From positions 1-11,931 of the forward strand of contig QNAO01000009.1 of NCBI GenBank assembly GCA_003641785.1: 11,931 nt of DNA, written 5' to 3'. Source of the DNA: Thermotogae bacterium (lineage in GTDB: Bacteria; Thermotogota; Thermotogae; Thermotogales; DSM-5069). The stretch's first letter is position 1; the number at the start of each line of letters is the position of its first letter. Both the position numbers and the translations under genes were made by a program. The notes beneath the pieces were generated by a model that did not search any database, was not told where the DNA came from, and worked only from the letters and a program-made list of their open reading frames with translations. Shown here piece by piece: positions 1 through 8,054 of this stretch.

Positions 1-100
1 AAGTTTTCCGCCTCAAAAATATTGTATCATTCAGTTGAATTAGAAAATGATTGGTTTTCAATTCGTTCCATTCTGTATCTTCTTAATGAATTGAGGAGTT

Positions 101-1018
101 TTAGAATGGAGAAGATCTATAACTGATCGTCTTCAACACATGTCTGAAAACGTTGAAACCATTCTGTGTGTGCCATTTTTCGTGTGCTTTTGATGCCTAT
201 GATTGCCACTTTCATACCTTTCTGAATCTCAACATTGGTCAACGGTTCTCCGTCTATTCGAAGCCAGCTTTGACTTCCTCAATTTTCTTATTAACTGTAC
301 CCATAACAAGTAATGTTCCATTGACAGCTCTTGTGACTGAAGCTGCGATGTCTTCACGATTTTCCTTCGCCTTTCTTATGGTTCTACCAACATTCTCTGC
401 AATTGACAGTGCAGATGGTATTGCAGATGTCTTAAGCTGTTTTCCTGTCATTGTGTAACATGCTATACCCACCTGCATACCCAATTCAGCGGTCACAGCT
501 CTGGCGAGCCTTTCCCCTTTGAAAGTGTCGCTCGCGTAAAGAACAGCACTGTTTCCACTGCGATCGGCAAGCACAATGGGAGAAGCAGAAACTCCAATAG
601 GTGTGGAATGTTGTCATCTGCAGTTCAGGAACTGCTCGACCTGCACCATCTGCATCTACAACAGGAAGGCCTTTCAATGCACCTGCATGAAGCGGAGTTA
701 CAGAGTTGAAGCCACCCGTTTCGACAGGAACGACAAAATCAAACTTCGTACCAGTTATCTCTTGTAGTTTCTCTAATCTAAAGCGGTTACCTCTTCACCT
801 TTCCAACCTATTTTACTCAAGGCAACTGGAGATCCCATTCCAGCAACAACAGCAATGTGAGAATCATCGGGAATTTCCTCGAGATCAAACAGGGTGACCT
901 CTGAAATGTCTTTCAAAAGCAGTAGGCCGGTCTTTGGTGAACCACCACCGCCTGCACCAAGCAGTGTTGCCCCTACTATTATGTCCTTTATCTCCTGTTT
1001 GTGCAGTATCTTTTTCAC
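101..1018 (-). pseudogene. Degraded DUF917-family gene (copy 3)
   Basis: Pieces of a third DUF917 protein appear in order but in different frames. The N-terminus (from a GTG at 1018 with AGGGGGA upstream) gives ATLLGAGGGGS and continues to about 780. A shift at about 779-783 leads into PVETGGFNSVTPLHAGALKG and DADGAGRAVPEL, to about 600. A second shift near 595-606 leads into SASPIVLADRSGNSAVLY and onward to a stop at 254. The frame then jumps to GEPLTNVEIQKGMKVAIIGI. A further shift at the T5 run at 176-180 gives KWHTQNGFNVF...TISYRSSPF, ending with TAA at 101-103. Compared with copy 2, about 45-50 codons are missing at the jump near 254, including the FKNEN and PDLI region. Three frameshifts plus a deletion mean no full-length protein can be made. 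The intact ancestor matched copy 2 end to end. Confidence 0.88.
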
Positions 1019-1039
1019 GATGTTTTCCCCCTTTTTGAC

Positions 1040-2155
1040 TCAGGTTTCATTAGTCCTTAGTGGAACATATTCACCTGTGTATCCAAGAGTGTGTAAGATG
1101 TGTTTCCAGCACAAAAATCCACGGGGAGTTTTCATCCAGTTTTCAGGAGCAAGTGTTCCGTAAACAGCTATTCTTTGTCCTTGTGTTGTGTCAGCATTCG
1201 TAATAGGTTTCATGGTTTCTATGTCAACAATGCTTATCAAATCAGGTACCATAGCTACTATACGATCATCAACTCGTGCAATTATGTTCTCATTTTTGAA
1301 ATCAATAGTCATCGTAGCTCCATCGTACTTACCTTCCCCGCACACGACTGTTGTGCCGAAATCAAAACCTTCCTTGGTTTTGGTTTCCAGCGAGCTTATC
1401 TTACCAACAAACAGTTCAACTGCACCAGCGTTTTTCAAATCTTCAGAAAGACTGCTTACATCATTCTTATTAGCATTTCGCCTGAATATTTGACCGATCT
1501 CTTCTGACCTGGAGATCGTTCTCGGGGCTAAGTTTGCTACTATTTGTTGCTTGTCTACCACCCAAGTGGCAAATGAAGCTACTGTACCCCAGGCTACGGT
1601 CAGACTTCTCGCAGTGGCTTCCGCGTTTTCGTAGTTGAGTGGATCTTTGAGGTACACAACCGCAGTGTCTCCAGATGAATTTGCAACTACCAGAGGATTC
1701 AGTGAAATGTCAAAAGCGGAGTAAAGGGTCGTGGATAATTCTGGAACCGCTCTACCATTTCCATCGGCGTCTACTAATGGAACAGCATTTATAGCAGAAA
1801 CGTAGATCGGAACAAGTGTATTGAGGCCGCCCAGCTCGCCTGCCATTAGATAGTTCGCACTTCTTCCACCCAATGAACATAACGAACTGATGAATTCGAA
1901 TCCGTATAGGGCTTCTGAGCCAAAATCTTTTTGTTTCATAACCCTCGGGGCTCCGATCGATGCAACCATCACAGCGAGTTCGTGACTATTCATTTCTTCG
2001 GGATCCGCTAACTCTATCTCGATCTTACCAAGCTTCTCTTCAATTTTGTTAAGCAAGTAATAACCTTGTTCTGCAGATCCTCCTCCTCCCGCTCCAAAAA
2101 ATGTCGCTCCATCTATGATATTTTCAAGATCTGCTTTTCCCAACAGTTTACTCAC
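1040..2155 (-). CDS. DUF917 / S-methyl-thiohydantoin-desulfurase-family protein (copy 2)
   Basis: This 371-residue protein is a second full-length member of the DUF917 family. Motifs in order are FFGAGGGGS (19-27), GELGGLNTL (106-114), DADGNGRAVPEL (129-140), FKNEN (286-290), PDLISIVD (304-311) and a C-terminal LGYTGEYVPL (357-366). It starts with GTG at 2155, preceded by AGGGGGT at normal spacing. It is closer to the broken copy immediately downstream (shared DADGxGRAVPEL and a similar N-terminus) than to copy 1 at 9770-10906. The two downstream copies probably arose by tandem duplication or worked as a pair. Its reaction is unknown; the family name derives from one studied thiohydantoin-acting member and should not be transferred as a function. 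It ends 21 bp before the start of the pseudogene. Confidence 0.9.
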   Translation of the reverse strand: MSKLLGKADLENIIDGATFFGAGGGGSAEQGYYLLNKIEEKLGKIEIELADPEEMNSHELAVMVASIGAPRVMKQKDFGSEALYGFEFISSLCSLGGRSANYLMAGELGGLNTLVPIYVSAINAVPLVDADGNGRAVPELSTTLYSAFDISLNPLVVANSSGDTAVVYLKDPLNYENAEATARSLTVAWGTVASFATWVVDKQQIVANLAPRTISRSEEIGQIFRRNANKNDVSSLSEDLKNAGAVELFVGKISSLETKTKEGFDFGTTVVCGEGKYDGATMTIDFKNENIIARVDDRIVAMVPDLISIVDIETMKPITNADTTQGQRIAVYGTLAPENWMKTPRGFLCWKHILHTLGYTGEYVPLRTNET

Positions 2156-2225
2156 AGCACTTACCCCCTAACTCGAAGGCTGTTTATCTGCCTCTCTTAT
2201 AACGCCCCCCTATCCAAACTGTTTC

Positions 2226-3269
2226 TTACTTGCCCATAGCTCGTGCTATGTCTGCAAGATCTGGGTGTACAACTTTTCCTTCCTCTACCATTAACTGATT
2301 GTCAAGCCAAATGGTGGAATTCAGACAGATACCATCAGCATGGGAGACAGCTTCGCCCAAATTTCCTTTGAACGCGGGTCCTTGATAGCCAAAACCCCAT
2401 TCTGTAGAACCCCACACTCTTTCGTCTTCTGTACACAAACCACTGAGCTTCGCACCTGGATTGAATCCATAGCAAACATGGGCGAGGTAGTACATTCTTG
2501 GGTCATCCAGCTTTTCCAGCCACCTTTTCAGGCTCTTCGCCTCTTCTTGGCCACGTATCTCTGTGATCTTTCCCTGTTTTACGATAAGCTCAATCGGGTG
2601 TGACAGAACACCAAGGTCGGCTTCTCCACCTCCTGAGAAAGATCCGTCGAACACGATTACACCGTTTATACTCTCTTCAAGTGGAGCCCAACCAATTTGC
2701 CCGAGAAGAAAATGCGGTCCGGGGACATCTGCTCGAAGTTCATTTGTTACCGGCCTTGTTGGCACGTTTTCGAAAGAAACATCAGTTCCAGCGGGAGTGG
2801 TAATTCTCATCTTAGCTGCATTTTTCGTTAACTCGACAACTTTGTTTTGAAATTCCTCTTGCAGTTTTAAATTTATTCTTGCTATGCATCTGGTGATTCT
2901 CTCGCGGTCAAGGCCACCCAAGAACAAATACCTGGTACGCCCATTAGACATGGCTTGAGTCCAAGCACTGTTATAGAGTAACCATTGATTGTTGAACTCA
3001 ATCCACACATCAGTTGCTGGGATAGCAGCCTTCAGTGGTTCTGGTAATTGGTTATCAGCTACCTTCCCATAGCCACTTGGGGTTGAATGCCAAGCTACCA
3101 TTACCTTCGTTCCAGCGGCTTCGGCCGCTTTCGCGGTTTCCTCAACAGGTTTAAAATCCATTGCTGAATCAACCGTGATCAAAACAGATTCCCCTTCTTT
3201 GACACGGCACAAATCCCTTACAATAGTGGATGCGGCTTTAGCAACCTCAAATTCAAACGTCTCCGCCAT
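2226..3269 (-). CDS. M29 aminopeptidase / NicX-like metalloprotein
   Basis: This 347-residue protein resembles the leucyl aminopeptidase (aminopeptidase T, M29) superfamily, in particular the branch containing NicX, the 2,5-dihydroxypyridine 5,6-dioxygenase. The N-terminal half is the alpha/beta domain (about 10-130). The C-terminal half holds the metal region: LAHVCYGFNPGA (262-273) with H264, and AVSHADGICLNSTIWLDNQL (307-326) with H310 and D312. From memory, the iron ligands of NicX are H265, H318 and D320, which matches this H...HxD arrangement closely; M29 peptidases use a related set plus glutamates. The function could be hydrolysis or ring opening of an imported compound. Oxygen-dependent cleavage would be surprising if the host is an anaerobe. 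The ATG at 3269 follows a near-perfect AAGGAGGG site. The gene lies 42 bp after the nitroreductase gene and 70 bp before the next DUF917 gene. Confidence 0.82.
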   Translation of the reverse strand: MAETFEFEVAKAASTIVRDLCRVKEGESVLITVDSAMDFKPVEETAKAAEAAGTKVMVAWHSTPSGYGKVADNQLPEPLKAAIPATDVWIEFNNQWLLYNSAWTQAMSNGRTRYLFLGGLDRERITRCIARINLKLQEEFQNKVVELTKNAAKMRITTPAGTDVSFENVPTRPVTNELRADVPGPHFLLGQIGWAPLEESINGVIVFDGSFSGGGEADLGVLSHPIELIVKQGKITEIRGQEEAKSLKRWLEKLDDPRMYYLAHVCYGFNPGAKLSGLCTEDERVWGSTEWGFGYQGPAFKGNLGEAVSHADGICLNSTIWLDNQLMVEEGKVVHPDLADIARAMGK

Positions 3270-3311
3270 GCTTAATCCCTCCTTAACTCCTATTCTTTGA
3301 ACTCTATTTCT

Positions 3312-4139
3312 TTAAGATGAAAGCAAATGAAGATACTGTTCAAGTGCTTTTTCCAAATGGCTTATGTAGTTGTCATCACCAATGAAGTACAAAGAAGATG
3401 CTGTATCAAGTTCATTTTTAATGCTCTCGGAAATGTCACGCCTTTCTGGATATGAGCTTGCAAGATATTCGCAAATCTTGGAAGCAGCTTCTAAGAGTCT
3501 CATGATTGCGTAGCTTGGTGGTTCTCTTGTGTTGATTTTGGCAGATGTAACTAAGAAACCAAGAATCTCAGTTGCGAAATTTATTGCATCTTCGGGAATC
3601 TTCGCTTGCTCTTGGGAAGGTTTGTCGCAACTTCGTGTTTCTATGTGGATAACCGATTCGTCACGTGGAGGTGTTTGAGGTAGCTTATCGTAATACCCAA
3701 GAGCTATTAAAATCAGTGGTTTTACATAAGAAGGCAGGGCGAGAGCCTTTGCGAGTGTGTCGTTTTCGAAGGATGTTACTGGACAAGAGCCGACTCCCAG
3801 TTCAAACGCTTTCAACATCATGTTTTGGCATGCCATAGAGACATCAATTATGGCGTTCGAAGCCCACTTTTCCAGTTTTTGCTCTTTAATTTTTTTCTCG
3901 TTCACGCATGCTACTACAATCGCTTTTGGTTTTCCTATAATTCCTGGTGAAACACTTCTTATGCGATCAACGCTATCCGGTTGACAGTAACAATAGAACT
4001 CCCAAGGTTGCAGGTTGCCAGCACTCGGGGCATAAATTCCGGCAATCAGAATTTCACGGAGAATAGAGGTATCTATTTGACGTTCGTTGAAGAAGCGAAC
4101 ACTCCGCCTTTCAAAGATTGCCTTTCCAACTTTCATCAC
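3312..4139 (-). CDS. Nitroreductase-family protein with extra C-terminal helical domain
   Basis: Residues 1-180 form a nitroreductase-fold, FMN-dependent oxidoreductase domain. The N-terminal FMN phosphate-binding region ERRSVRFF (10-17) is present, as are APSAGNLQPWEF (37-48), the central helix NAIIDVSMACQNMMLKAFELGVGSCPV (95-121) and a closing LILIALGYYDKLP (142-154). Residues about 182-272 are an additional, mostly helical segment with EPPSYAIMRLLEAASKICEY (206-225). It resembles what I remember of the small family DUF6092, an assignment I hold loosely. Such a fusion is unusual for nitroreductases, which normally end near residue 180-220. The start is GTG at 4139 (GTGA overlap with the ATPase stop) or ATG at 4136 (1-bp overlap); AGGGG upstream suits either. 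Tight coupling to the transporter suggests it acts on the imported compound or its product. The substrate is unknown. Confidence 0.85.
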   Translation of the reverse strand: MMKVGKAIFERRSVRFFNERQIDTSILREILIAGIYAPSAGNLQPWEFYCYCQPDSVDRIRSVSPGIIGKPKAIVVACVNEKKIKEQKLEKWASNAIIDVSMACQNMMLKAFELGVGSCPVTSFENDTLAKALALPSYVKPLILIALGYYDKLPQTPPRDESVIHIETRSCDKPSQEQAKIPEDAINFATEILGFLVTSAKINTREPPSYAIMRLLEAASKICEYLASSYPERRDISESIKNELDTASSLYFIGDDNYISHLEKALEQYLHLLSS

Positions 4140-5128
4140 AGTTTTGCCCCTGATAATGTGGCTTTATGCTTGGAGTATAAATGACATTTAACTATCCTAC
4201 CCGGTTGTAGTTCAACGGGTTGTGGCTCTATCTTACGACATGTGTCCCACGCGAGTGGACATCTTGTGTGGAAGGAGCAACCAGGTGGTACGTCCACTGG
4301 GCTTGGTATCTCTCCAGTAGATTGAACTTGCTTGGGTTTAAAAGCTTCTTCAGCTTTGGTTACGACAGGAATTGATGATAACAGCATCTGAGTGTACGGA
4401 TGACTGGGTTCTGCAAAAATTTGGGATGTTGGTCCCTGCTCCACGATTTTACCAAGATACATAATTGCAACTCTGTTGGAGATATTTCTGACTAAACTCA
4501 GATCATGGGTGATGAACATATAAGTCAATCCGAGTTCTTCTTTGAGCTTTAGCAGCGTTCGTATGATCTTAGCTTGAATAGAAACATCCAACGCAGAAGT
4601 TGGTTCATCGAGAATGACGAACTCCGGCCCGGCCGACAGCGCTCGTGCGATTGCCACCAGCTGTTTTTCACCGCCTCCTATATCTCTTGGAAGTTTGTAA
4701 ATGTATTCTGACGGCAGTTCAACCATATTCAAGGCGTTAATAATAGCTTCTCGAAGCTTCTCTCCCCTCAAGTGTTTGTGTATTATTAGTGGTGCTCCTA
4801 TGATTTGAGAAACTGTTTTTGAGGGATTGAGAGATGTACCGGGGTCTTGAAAAACGATCTGAATATTCTTTTTCAATTGAATCGGACGCTTCCAATGAAT
4901 GCGGCTTATGTCAAGGTCTTTGTATTCAATCTTGCCTTCTGTTGCTTCATACATACCAATAACGGTGTAGGCGGTTGTGCTCTTGCCTGATCCAGACTCT
5001 CCGACTAATGCGAAGACATCTTCTTTATAAATGTCAAAGTCAATTCCATCAACGGCCTTGACAAAAACTCCCTTTTTACTTGTGGGGAAATACTTCTTAA
5101 GATTCCGTATCCGAAGAATGACTGACAT
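4136..5128 (-). CDS. ABC transporter ATP-binding protein, DppF/OppF type, with atypical signature
   Basis: This 330-residue ATPase should form a heterodimer with the preceding one. Visible motifs are Walker A GESGSGKST (43-51), Q94, Walker B VILDEP (171-176) with E175, and H208. The signature motif reads DIGGGEKQ (149-156), where LSGGQ-like sequence is expected: the key serine is replaced by glycine and the leucine by isoleucine. That could weaken the composite ATP site formed with the Walker motifs of the partner, or may be a subfamily trait. The C-terminus has the same C-x5-C-x6-C-x17-C pattern as the partner (C284, C290, C297, C315), suggesting a second iron-sulfur cluster. I chose the ATG at 5128, with GAGAGGGGTG about nine bases upstream. 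A frame open to 5251 would add 41 residues unlike any ABC protein and fully overlapping the upstream gene. The stop overlaps the next start. Confidence 0.93.
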   Translation of the reverse strand: MSVILRIRNLKKYFPTSKKGVFVKAVDGIDFDIYKEDVFALVGESGSGKSTTAYTVIGMYEATEGKIEYKDLDISRIHWKRPIQLKKNIQIVFQDPGTSLNPSKTVSQIIGAPLIIHKHLRGEKLREAIINALNMVELPSEYIYKLPRDIGGGEKQLVAIARALSAGPEFVILDEPTSALDVSIQAKIIRTLLKLKEELGLTYMFITHDLSLVRNISNRVAIMYLGKIVEQGPTSQIFAEPSHPYTQMLLSSIPVVTKAEEAFKPKQVQSTGEIPSPVDVPPGCSFHTRCPLAWDTCRKIEPQPVELQPGRIVKCHLYSKHKATLSGAKL

Positions 5129-6110
5129 CAGAAGCCACACCCCTCTCAGTCTCGTAAAGGAAGCAAGAAACGAAGTGTCCGTCCTCAGCCTCATAAAAAC
5201 CGGGCTTTGTGGAAAAACACTTTTCTGTTGCATGCTCACATCTTGGAGCAAATCGACATCCTTGTGGTGGATTTAGATAATCCGGTATTCTTCCTTCGAT
5301 ACCTTCGGCGATTCCCTCACCGGTTAGTCGTGGTAAAGCTGCCAATAACCCGCGCGTATATGGATGATAAGGATTTTCGAAGATGTTTTGACTGCTCGCG
5401 TATTCCACAATCGTGCCTGCGTACATGACGTATATTCTGTCGCATGTTTCTCTGGCAACTCCCAATGAGTGAGTTACGAGTACCAGTGCCAGCTCTTGTT
5501 CATCACACAGTCGCTTCAGCAGTTTAAGAACCTGATCTTGGATAGTGACGTCCAGGTTAGTAGTGGGTTCGTCAGCAAGTATGATATTGGGTTCAGCAGC
5601 AAGTGCCATAGCTATACATACTCTTTGTCTCATACCCCCACTTAACTGGAAGGGAAAGTTCGTGTGAATTCTCTCTGCGTCCGGGAGTTGCGCTAAGCGG
5701 AGAGCATTAACAGCCGCTTCTCTTGCTGATGACGAGCGATTTGCCGCGTATCTCACAACAAGTTCCATTTGCTCACCTATGGTGAAAACAGGATTGAGTG
5801 ATGCCGTCGGATCTTGGAAAATCATCGCAACACGTTTTGCTGATTTTCTCACCATATGGTGTGCACTTCTTTGTAAAACAACTTTCCCATTCACTGTAAC
5901 TCTGCCACTTGATAAAATCGCGTTGCCCGCGAGTATTCCCATGATCGCTTTTAGTGTAGTTGTCTTACCGCAACCTGTTTCACCAACGAGCCCTATCTTT
6001 TCTCCTCTTTTTACCGTTAAATTAATTCCATCAAGAACTTTCAGAATACCTCTGTATATCTTGTAATTAACACGTAAATTCTGAACTGCCAATGCTTCTT
6101 CATTCTTCAT
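5097..6110 (-). CDS. ABC transporter ATP-binding protein, DppD/OppD type
   Basis: This 337-residue cytoplasmic ATPase powers the importer. All nucleotide-site motifs are intact: Walker A GETGCGKTT (43-51), Q-loop Q99 in IFQDP, signature LSGGMRQR (156-163), Walker B IILADEP (176-182) with catalytic E181, and switch H214. The C-terminal oligopeptide/dipeptide-type extension starts near PYHPYTRGLL (247-256). It carries four cysteines, C285, C291, C298 and C316, in the pattern C-x5-C-x6-C-x17-C. Equivalent clusters bind a [4Fe-4S] centre in solved Dpp/Opp transporters, so the same is likely here. The ATG at 6110 has GGGGGAA five bases upstream. The gene overlaps the start of the second ATPase gene by 32 bp. 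Confidence 0.95.
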   Translation of the reverse strand: MKNEEALAVQNLRVNYKIYRGILKVLDGINLTVKRGEKIGLVGETGCGKTTTLKAIMGILAGNAILSSGRVTVNGKVVLQRSAHHMVRKSAKRVAMIFQDPTASLNPVFTIGEQMELVVRYAANRSSSAREAAVNALRLAQLPDAERIHTNFPFQLSGGMRQRVCIAMALAAEPNIILADEPTTNLDVTIQDQVLKLLKRLCDEQELALVLVTHSLGVARETCDRIYVMYAGTIVEYASSQNIFENPYHPYTRGLLAALPRLTGEGIAEGIEGRIPDYLNPPQGCRFAPRCEHATEKCFSTKPGFYEAEDGHFVSCFLYETERGVASDVSHSSDTES

Positions 6111-6112
6111 AA

Positions 6113-7006
6113 CTATTCCCCCGATGTCAACATTTCCCTGATACCGTCACCGAGCAGGTTAAACGACAGTATAATAATCACAATCATCAAAGCTGGAAAT
6201 ACAGATATCCACCAGTAAGTGGGAAGGTATTTCGCGCCATCAGAGACCATGGTTCCCAACGCTGGAGTTGGCGGTTGTTCTCCAAGTCCAACAAAACTCA
6301 GTGATGCTCCTGTTAAAATTACCCATCCCATGTCTAAAGTCATCTTTGTCAGAATCGGTCCCAAATGGTTTGGAAGAATCTCACTGAACATTATCTTGAA
6401 CCTGTTCATTCCAGTCAATTCCACCGCTTTTACAAATGGTTCGTTTCTAACCGAAACAGTCATACCGTATACCAATCGAGCATACCAGGGCCACCATGAA
6501 ATACACACTGCAATCATAGAGTTCGTGAGCGTGGGCTTAAGCAAGGCTGCTATCGCCAAAGCAAGGACCAAAGGTGGTATAGCAAGAAACACATCTGTTA
6601 CCCGCATAACAATTGTACTGAACCATTTGCCCTCAAAGTAGCCTCCGAAGAGACCAACTGCTGTTCCAATTGGAACAACTATCGCGAGCACAACAATTCC
6701 CATGATTAACGCCCCGCGGAAAGCGAAGAAGCATCTCGTAAGAATGTCTCTACCCATGGCATCAGTCCCAAAAGGATGTTCCAGGCTTGGAGGATGCATA
6801 GTGTTACCGAAATCGACAAATGCTCCCGCGTGTTCGGGATAGGGAGTAACCACTGGAGCAAAGATAGCGATGAATATGATACTCGCTACCATCAAAAGCC
6901 CTAACAATGACAACTTACTCCTTGAAAAACGGTACCACGCTCGTTTAAGTCTTTCAGCGTAGGCGGACCTTGCGGATATATCAATCGCTACTGTGCTATC
7001 ACGCAC
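6113..7006 (-). CDS. ABC transporter permease, DppC/OppC type
   Basis: This 297-residue protein is the second channel subunit, pairing with the preceding permease. Its cytoplasmic N-terminus contains AERLKRAWYRFSRSKLSLLG, typical of the OppC_N region. A first helix (about 33-53) follows, then the extracytoplasmic motif HPFGTDAMGRDILTR (77-91), then a cluster of five helices from about 99 to 285. The EAA coupling loop is at about 194-216 (AVELTGMNRFKIMFSEILPN), and LSFVGLGEQPPTPALG (236-251) is a DppC hallmark. The start is GTG at 7006, inside the end of the upstream permease gene, with AGGAGGGG six bases before it. The 8-bp overlap upstream and the 2-bp gap to the ATPase gene below indicate a coupled operon and balanced subunit synthesis. 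Confidence 0.95.
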   Translation of the reverse strand: MRDSTVAIDISARSAYAERLKRAWYRFSRSKLSLLGLLMVASIIFIAIFAPVVTPYPEHAGAFVDFGNTMHPPSLEHPFGTDAMGRDILTRCFFAFRGALIMGIVVLAIVVPIGTAVGLFGGYFEGKWFSTIVMRVTDVFLAIPPLVLALAIAALLKPTLTNSMIAVCISWWPWYARLVYGMTVSVRNEPFVKAVELTGMNRFKIMFSEILPNHLGPILTKMTLDMGWVILTGASLSFVGLGEQPPTPALGTMVSDGAKYLPTYWWISVFPALMIVIIILSFNLLGDGIREMLTSGE

Positions 7007-8027
7007 TTTTTGCCCCTCCTAACCGTACTCTGGGATCGAGGTGTGCGATAATCACATCTATAACCACGTTTGCAATTGTGTACCCGATCCCTATGATTAG
7101 CACAACACTTATGATTGCGAAAAGATCTTTGTTAAGCATAGCTTCTACACCATAGCGAGATATTCCCGGATAAAGAAAAACGAGTTCAACAAGGAAAGCG
7201 TTTCCCAGTAACGCAGCTATATCCAAAGCCATTATGGATATTGGTGCCACCAGAGAAGGTTTTAACAACAAACGGCGGTATATCAATTTATTTGGTACTC
7301 CATATGCTCGGACCGCGAGGATGTAATCCTTCTCAGCATTGTCGACCATACTTGCCCTTGTCATTCTCGCTGCCTGAGCAGCCCCACCCATTGACAGAGC
7401 GAGAGAGGGTAACACTATGTGCCAAAAGGCATTCAGAGCCACACGAAAGTTACCAGTTAGTAAACCGTCAATTATGTACATTCCCGTGATTCTTGGGGGA
7501 GCAGCTAAGCCGGGAGTTATTCTTCCAGTTGTTGGAAAGATCGGAATCAGATAACTGAACAGAAGAACGAACAGTATTGCCCACACGAAGGCAGGAGTTA
7601 CTATCCCAGTGTAGGAAAGTATTCTAACGACACCATCAAACCAGGTACCCGAAAAGCGTGCAGAAAGGCGGCCGAGGTTTATACCAATCACGGCCATGAA
7701 GAATGCTGATAGTGCAATTATTTCAATGGATGCAGGTAAATATTCTGCTATGTCTTTTGTGATCGGTCTTCGCGAGCGTAGGGACTCGCCAAGATCACCT
7801 CGCATCAAGTCAGACAACCAGAGGAAGTATCTCTCCACCAATGGTTTATCAAGATTCATCTCCTTTCGCAAATCCTCAACAGCCCATTCTGGTGCCCGGG
7901 GTCCCAGGGCCATACGAGCGGGATCGCCCGGAACGATGTTAGAAATCACGAAGATTAATATCGATACACCAAAGAGTACACCTATGGAATAGACAATACG
8001 CTTAATTATGTATTTGGTTAAGGACAT
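6999..8027 (-). CDS. ABC transporter permease, DppB/OppB type
   Basis: This 342-residue integral membrane subunit forms half of the translocation channel. It has the DppB-type layout: a first membrane helix (about 8-31, KRIVYSIGVLFGVSILIFVI) followed by the family motif IVPGDPARMAL (31-41), a periplasmic segment, then five further hydrophobic helices. The EAA-type coupling loop that contacts the ATPase is at about 238-262 (AVRAYGVPNKLIYRRLLLKP), and YPGISRYGVEAM (286-297) is typical of the family. I chose the ATG at 8027, preceded by a GGTGGTGA-type site. A longer reading frame opens at 8090, but its extra residues come from the intergenic hairpin and a DppB protein should start directly with its first helix. 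The stop overlaps the next permease start by 8 bp, implying translational coupling. Confidence 0.95.
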   Translation of the reverse strand: MSLTKYIIKRIVYSIGVLFGVSILIFVISNIVPGDPARMALGPRAPEWAVEDLRKEMNLDKPLVERYFLWLSDLMRGDLGESLRSRRPITKDIAEYLPASIEIIALSAFFMAVIGINLGRLSARFSGTWFDGVVRILSYTGIVTPAFVWAILFVLLFSYLIPIFPTTGRITPGLAAPPRITGMYIIDGLLTGNFRVALNAFWHIVLPSLALSMGGAAQAARMTRASMVDNAEKDYILAVRAYGVPNKLIYRRLLLKPSLVAPISIMALDIAALLGNAFLVELVFLYPGISRYGVEAMLNKDLFAIISVVLIIGIGYTIANVVIDVIIAHLDPRVRLGGAKSA

Positions 8028-8054
8028 ATCTTCACCACCACTCATTTGCGTGAT

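Noticed and set aside
15..110. Left-edge inverted repeats (ATCATT/AATGAT at 26-51, TCCATTCT/AGAATGGA at 67-110) as the operon terminator
   Set aside because: The stems are short or AT-only with long loops. The T-run at 15-19 is six bases beyond the first stem, which is too weak to call a terminator. The rest of this 100-bp stretch shows no gene.
2156..2225. Internal promoter (TATAAG box) before DUF917 copy 2
   Set aside because: No acceptable -35 hexamer lies at 16-18 bp spacing, so this is not supportable.
2235..2250. CATAGC-N4-GCTATG hairpin at the 3' end of the M29/NicX-like gene, as a terminator
   Set aside because: It is inside the coding sequence, has only six pairs and no following U-run, and the operon continues past it.
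5129..5251. N-terminal extension of the second ATPase to 5251
   Set aside because: The 41 extra residues are an out-of-frame reading of the first ATPase C-terminus. The ABC domain begins at the ATG at 5128, which has a good ribosome binding site.
6219..6641. Plus-strand open frames, the longest about 140 codons
   Set aside because: All plus-strand frames lie opposite well-supported minus-strand genes, lack family features and ribosome binding sites, and read as shadows.
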